Below, one piece after another: positions 25,201 through 31,200 of a stretch of 64,000 nt of DNA. The stretch's first letter is position 1; every line of letters begins with the position of its first letter. Origin of the DNA: Fragum whitleyi (Eukaryota > Mollusca > Bivalvia > Cardiida > Cardiidae); the NCBI GenBank assembly GCA_948146395.1, contig OX411556.1, positions 32,579,056 through 32,643,055 of the forward strand, in the 5' to 3' direction. Made by a program: the position numbers and the translations under genes. The notes under the pieces were generated by a model. That model had not been told where the DNA came from. It worked only from the letters and a program-made list of their open reading frames with translations, and made no database searches.

Positions 25201-28200
25201 CCCCTTATAATGGCTTCCTGGTACAGTGTATTTGTAACACCAGTACTGCCATTACACCCTTTCCTAGCCTCCACCTGCTATCCCACATGAGTCTATGATT
25301 ATCAACCCATTGGTGGAAGACCGAAAGTAGGAAAGGATGAGTGCTGCCATCCCGAATAGAATAGGGAATTAAAAGCTTGTAGGTACCGTAATTATCATAA
25401 ATATGTAAATTGAAACGAAACAATCACTTTTCATATTGTTAAGAATTAAAGCTTTCACAAAAATTCAACTACCCAAATTGGTATGGAAATAAAGTCACTG
25501 TTACAACTTTTAAAGGTCATATGACATAAGATCGTTTAAGATATATTTATAGGCAGTTACAACTGTTCCACGCTGAGCCATGAAATTAGTAGAAAGATCT
25601 GCAGAAAGAGTCTTTAGGTCATGAGTTTTAACTAAACTTTCACATTAGATTCTTCAAAGGATGACACTAAGAGTGGTGTATTTCTAATTTTCCAAGAAAA
25701 CAATTGTACAATTGATCATAAGTTGATTTAGTCTTCCAACTAAAATCTGATTATCGATTGTGGTTTGAAACCAATTGCCCAACACTAGTGGAGTGTCAGC
25801 ATCTTGACCAAGATTTAGGTCTTGATTGTGATTCCTTGGAGCAGCTATTGATCTAGGTGCTCTCCTTAGCCTACACAATCTCTACCAGTACTGGTTCATG
25901 TCATTGAAGCAGAATCGAGAGGGGAGAATCTAAGTTGTAAGAAATTGTATCCGGATCTATGTGAAATAATTTTAAATAAATAGGTTTCAAACCATAATAC
26001 ATGTAATCATTTTTGTTTGGTTTAAGCCTATTTATCCAACATTGATTGGGAAACAAGTTCTTACTCTATCTATTACTCTATTACTCTCGCCGAATGTGTG
26101 GGTCAATGAAAGAACCAAGATCGATAGCCACTCCCGTGAATCGAACTCATGACCTTTTGTCCAAGAGGCCAAGGCTCTACCTCTAGACCACAGACACCAC
26201 AATTTTTCTTTGTGACTTGTGTGTGACATTTCTGCATGTCAAAATTCATAAAAAAATTGACAAGAATCAGAAAGACTCACACTGATTTTGGTCAAATGTT
26301 GTAAGAATTTTGCTAGGAATAGACTGTTACTCAATACACAGGGGGTGACAGTTAGCCAAGTTACTGACTTAACATGGTAAGCTGAGACTTTCTAATAAGG
26401 TTTTCAATCTGAACATATTTTTCTTGACCTTGCCGACCCTTACCTATGTCCCCTGGAGGGACATAAAACTAGTTATGTAATTAAATGTACTAGAGTACAA
26501 TTTGCAATGAATGTCAACATGCCATATTGCATGATTAGCTTCCCTAATTAATATAGACATTAAACCAGTGATATCTACAGGTTTAGAGAGGTTGCTGTCA
26601 ATCTAACAGTACAAAACCTATGTTGTTGGAACTCATAGGTATTGTCTTGTCAGCCAACAACATAGGGTTTCATTGAAATACAAGTGTCATGGTCAATTTG
26701 TTAAGGACCTTAGTCACTGGTAAAAGCCTATCACCTGACGAGTGTATACAAGTAATAATGTTAAGGCATTCAGAAAATATATCTTGGGTTAATATTTTTC
26801 CATCAAAGTTTTAGGTGAAAAATTGTTGAGTCTATAACAGGTCAAGGTCAAATTGTCAAGAACCTTGGTCAAAGCTGACAGGTTAACATCTGGTGAGTGT
26901 GTGTATGGAGTAATGATGTACCTAGGTTAGGGTTAGGTCCCAAAGTCGACTAATAACCCCACCAACTTTGTCAAAATGTAAGTGCTATTAGTGTAGGATG
27001 TGTTTGAAACAAATATTGAGAATTCAAGTAATATGCCTGCAGTTGATTGTAGGTCACTCGGTTTTTAAGTTAGAGTCTGGAAATGAAAAGGTCTTACAAA
27101 AATGTAACAAAAAATAACCTTGACCTTTGACCTATGTGATCCAAAAACAACAGAGCACTTCCTTTTGTCATAAGCAACATTTGCATGAAGTTTCATGATT
27201 CTAGGTCGCATGGTTCTCAAGTAAAGAGTCCCGAAACGAAAATTGAACAAGGCTGACAGTGACCTTGACCTATGTGACCCAAAAACAATAAGGCACTTCC
27301 TTCGGTCATAGGCAGCATTTGTATGAAGTTTTGTGATTCTAGGTCACTTGGTTCTTTAGTTAGAGACTGGAAACGAAAAGGTTGACAGATGGACAGGCGG
27401 ACAGAGGGGCAGATAGACAGACAGACATTAAAAACCAATATACCCCCCTCTTCTTCGTAGGTGGGGGGTATAAAAAATCTAGAAAATATAAGCAAGATTA
27501 ATTTAACCATAATAAAGATTTTAGGTTTAAGGCATATAGAAAATATAAGAAAAGTTAAAGTCTTTTGGTTAAATTTTTGCAAAGTTTTTAGAAGACCAAA
27601 AAAGATCAAGGTCATTTTTTTTTTAAACCTTGCTCACTGGTAAAACCCTATCACATAGTAAGTTTATGTATGGACTATTGATGTCATTCAGAAATAATCA
27701 GCAAGGTTAAGTTTCTTTTTTTGCAAAAATTTTTTGGTCAGAGTTTTTTTTAAAAAAAAGGTCAAGGTTATTGTCTCAAGGTCATTTTGAAATTAGTGTT
27801 GGTCTCAAATGAAAGCTTAAAACCTGATGAGTGTTTCTGTAAACAATATAAAGCCTCTAGAATAATTAATGACAGAAATAAAAACTTAGGGCTAATGCAG
27901 ATGCTGACATCAACATATGACTTATGAGGGTTCGACAATACACAGGGATGCGCTTATTAGCAACACCTTTTTGTCAGAAGAAAAGCTGCTATTGATTGGA
28001 TGTTTCTATTCTCCAATATCTTGTTTAATTCAGTATCCAACCCCGGAAATGAAAAAGTACTTGTACATTTTGCCAAGTCCTAATCAATTGATTGTAGTTT
28101 CAGGGCTCGTGTTTGAGCCTTAAACCAGGGTTTTGACCCCCAAAAATCTGAAAATATCTTAATTTGACCCCTACGTATCAGGAAACTAACAGAAATCCTT

Positions 28201-31200
28201 AGGGCAAACATGCTTAGATGGTTTGGCCATGTGGAGCGGAGTAATGGATGTGTGTCCATGGTTCGATCCATAAACATAGAAGAACGCAGAGGACGCGGCA
28301 GACCCAAACTAACATGGGAAGAGTTGGTAAAAAGAGATCAGGAGGCCGTAGGACTGACCAACATTAACCCCCTCGACCGCCAGATGTGGAGAGGGAGGCT
28401 ACGGTCGCGACTGGGCAGCCAGGCCCCACCCTCCGTAGAGGACTAATAAATGGCCTGGATAATCAAAACAGGATAGTGAGTGAGTGAGTGATTTGACCCC
28501 CAGAAATTCTTAGGTGAGGTGTCAATGACTCCCAAATATCAAACACTAGCACAAGCCCTGATTTTTAAAGGGAAAAACTAGCTAAATTGTGATTTTATAG
28601 AAACTTTTCAGTTTATTTCCTGGACTTCAAATAAGTTCTTGAACTGGTGACTGGTACAAATTGCACTGATAATTTTCTAAAAACAAATTTTGAAGTGTGG
28701 CCAAATTTTAACAAAGCGCAAAAAAGCACAGCAGGATGAAATCAGTTTGTATATAAATCATTTGTTCCAGCATTTCATTAACAATATTTCAGCAGGATGA
28801 AATCAGTTTGTATATCAATCATTTGTTCCAGCATTTAATTAACAATATTTCTTAATAGTTATTAGGAAATCGCAAAGTCAACTAAAAATATAAGGCAACA
28901 CTTGTTAAATTGTTTTATCATATACTTTTATCCTGATGTAACTGCCAGATTGTTTCTAATATCTGTTTAAATAAGGTCCTGATGCAAACATTTTATATCC
29001 ATTATCCTGGTATTTCTATAACACCTAAAGGAGACACCATCTTAAACTAAAAACCAAGAAACACCATCACAACACCAGACTTCATTCCTTCAATCAACGA
29101 ACAATCCATCAGTGGAATGGTTTAAGTGAAAACACTGTTTGGTTTAAAAGTTTGAATATCTTCAAGTCATCACTTAACAATTATCAATGGAATGACACCA
29201 AATACCATGCAACATGTTACAGCACTCCCAAGCTATTTATCAGTTTTCTAACCAAATTGATAAGTTTAAGTATTGAGATTGTAACAAAGACATTCAAGAG
29301 AAGGGCCATGATAGCTTCAGCTAAGAAGACAGCCCAACTATCAAGGTATAATCCAACGAATTTTAATTGGTTACCAGTATACTTGTCCCATCAAATAACT
29401 CAGCCCGGTCAACGCGGCCCCAATATATAGTCAATAGTAACATATATCATTTTTCATATAATATGTACAAACAATGCTACTATACCTCACTGGGTTTATT
29501 TTTAATTATTTTAATTTTATATTATTGTCTCTTTAGAATATTTTATCGATTCATAAGTTGATTAAGTATGATTCTAAGAATGGTCCTTTAATATCAATTC
29601 AACTTTTTAATTTTCTGATGCATACATAAATTTTGTTATAACTGAATGATGATTGAAATCTTTTGTATTTGTAATAAAAATGTTTAATAAATTACCAAAA
29701 ATAAGAAGGTTTTGGCATAAAATGAAATTTGGACCTAGCTATATGTTTTGCCAAGTTGCAGAGGTTCACAGTCAACTCGGCCTGTGAATAACTCGGCCTG
29801 TTAACTCGGCCCGTCAACTCGGCCTGTTTATATATTTTATAGGTGATTATATGACGATGCAATGTAAATATTTTGGGGGCCTTGTGTGCTTTTTTTGGTA
29901 ATTAATCAATATTAATTAATTAATAATCACTCGTTAAAAGGGATTTTGATTATAATAATCTTATTTTACTATTATTTAGCATTTGTGAAAGTATGAGATA
30001 AAAAAGATATAATCAAATACTTAATGCACCTTTTATTCAGATTTATTTTTCAAATTATTTTTTTCTAAGCACAAAAGATGACAAGTTATATGCGTATGAA
30101 ATATGAAGATCGTAGATTTTAGTCCTCAATTGTGATTTTGCACCTCCTTTATGTACATTGCACACATTGATTAACTATCTGATAAGTGTGCTTACAGTGC
30201 TCCAGCTAGGTTTCCAAAAGGGCAGGGTGCAAAGTGTCCTGAAAGGGCACTTTCGAGTCGCGAAGCGACGAGAGGGGGAGGGGGAGGGTTTGGGAGGGGG
30301 TGTCCCCCTCCAACAAGGGGGGTTTGGGGGGTCTGCATATATTCCCCTGCTAGTCTTTTTTTTTTTTATTTACTTTTTTTTTATCTATTCTTTTTTATCT
30401 TTTCCTTTTCTTTTTCTTTTTTTTGTAATGGGACATGCTCAAGCAAACTTGCATTTATTCATAAGAATTACTGTGAACATGCAGACAAGAAAGTTCATTT
30501 TTGCTAACTCAGTCAACAGTAATAAACCTTAGTCTACTGTCTTTATTCGAGTAATATCAATATGTGAGATGCTTTTGTATGTCTTTTTTTTTTTTTTTTT
30601 TTTTCAAATATATGTTACATTTTTTACATCATAAAAAAAAAACGACCTTGTATTGTTTCCACTTCTCGTCCAGTAATTAAAGATACCGATAAAAACATCA
30701 AAGCGGCTCGATTTTATTGACCTTGGCTTCTATTCCCTTAAGAATAGCATCCTTTATTTTTTAAATTTGGTTTACCGAAGATGGCAAATTGACGAAATTT
30801 TCGAACACAAAAACACGTTACGGACTGGGCAAACAACGGGTTTCGGGGATTGAAATTTATGCTTCCAAGACTTTCAACGATTCTAAATTTTCGTTATGAA
30901 GGGTGTAAAGGTTGATCATTACCCTTTTTTAACCATGTTAAAAGCTTATCGTAAGCATTTACTCGATAATCGCTGTTTGTTTTTGACTGTCAAATTGGTT
31001 TACGGGCTAGCACTAATTTCCATCCCCAGATTATCGGATACTGCTTCCTTGATAAAAAATCGCGCATAGTGATTGGTTGACTTGCCGATTTAAGTCCCGC
31101 CCTTCTTCTCTACTGGCTGTAATTAGTTATGGCCTTCGCGGGTTGATTATACGCATTGACGATCACGTCAAAGTTAGCAAATCGATCGAGAAAAGGCGTT

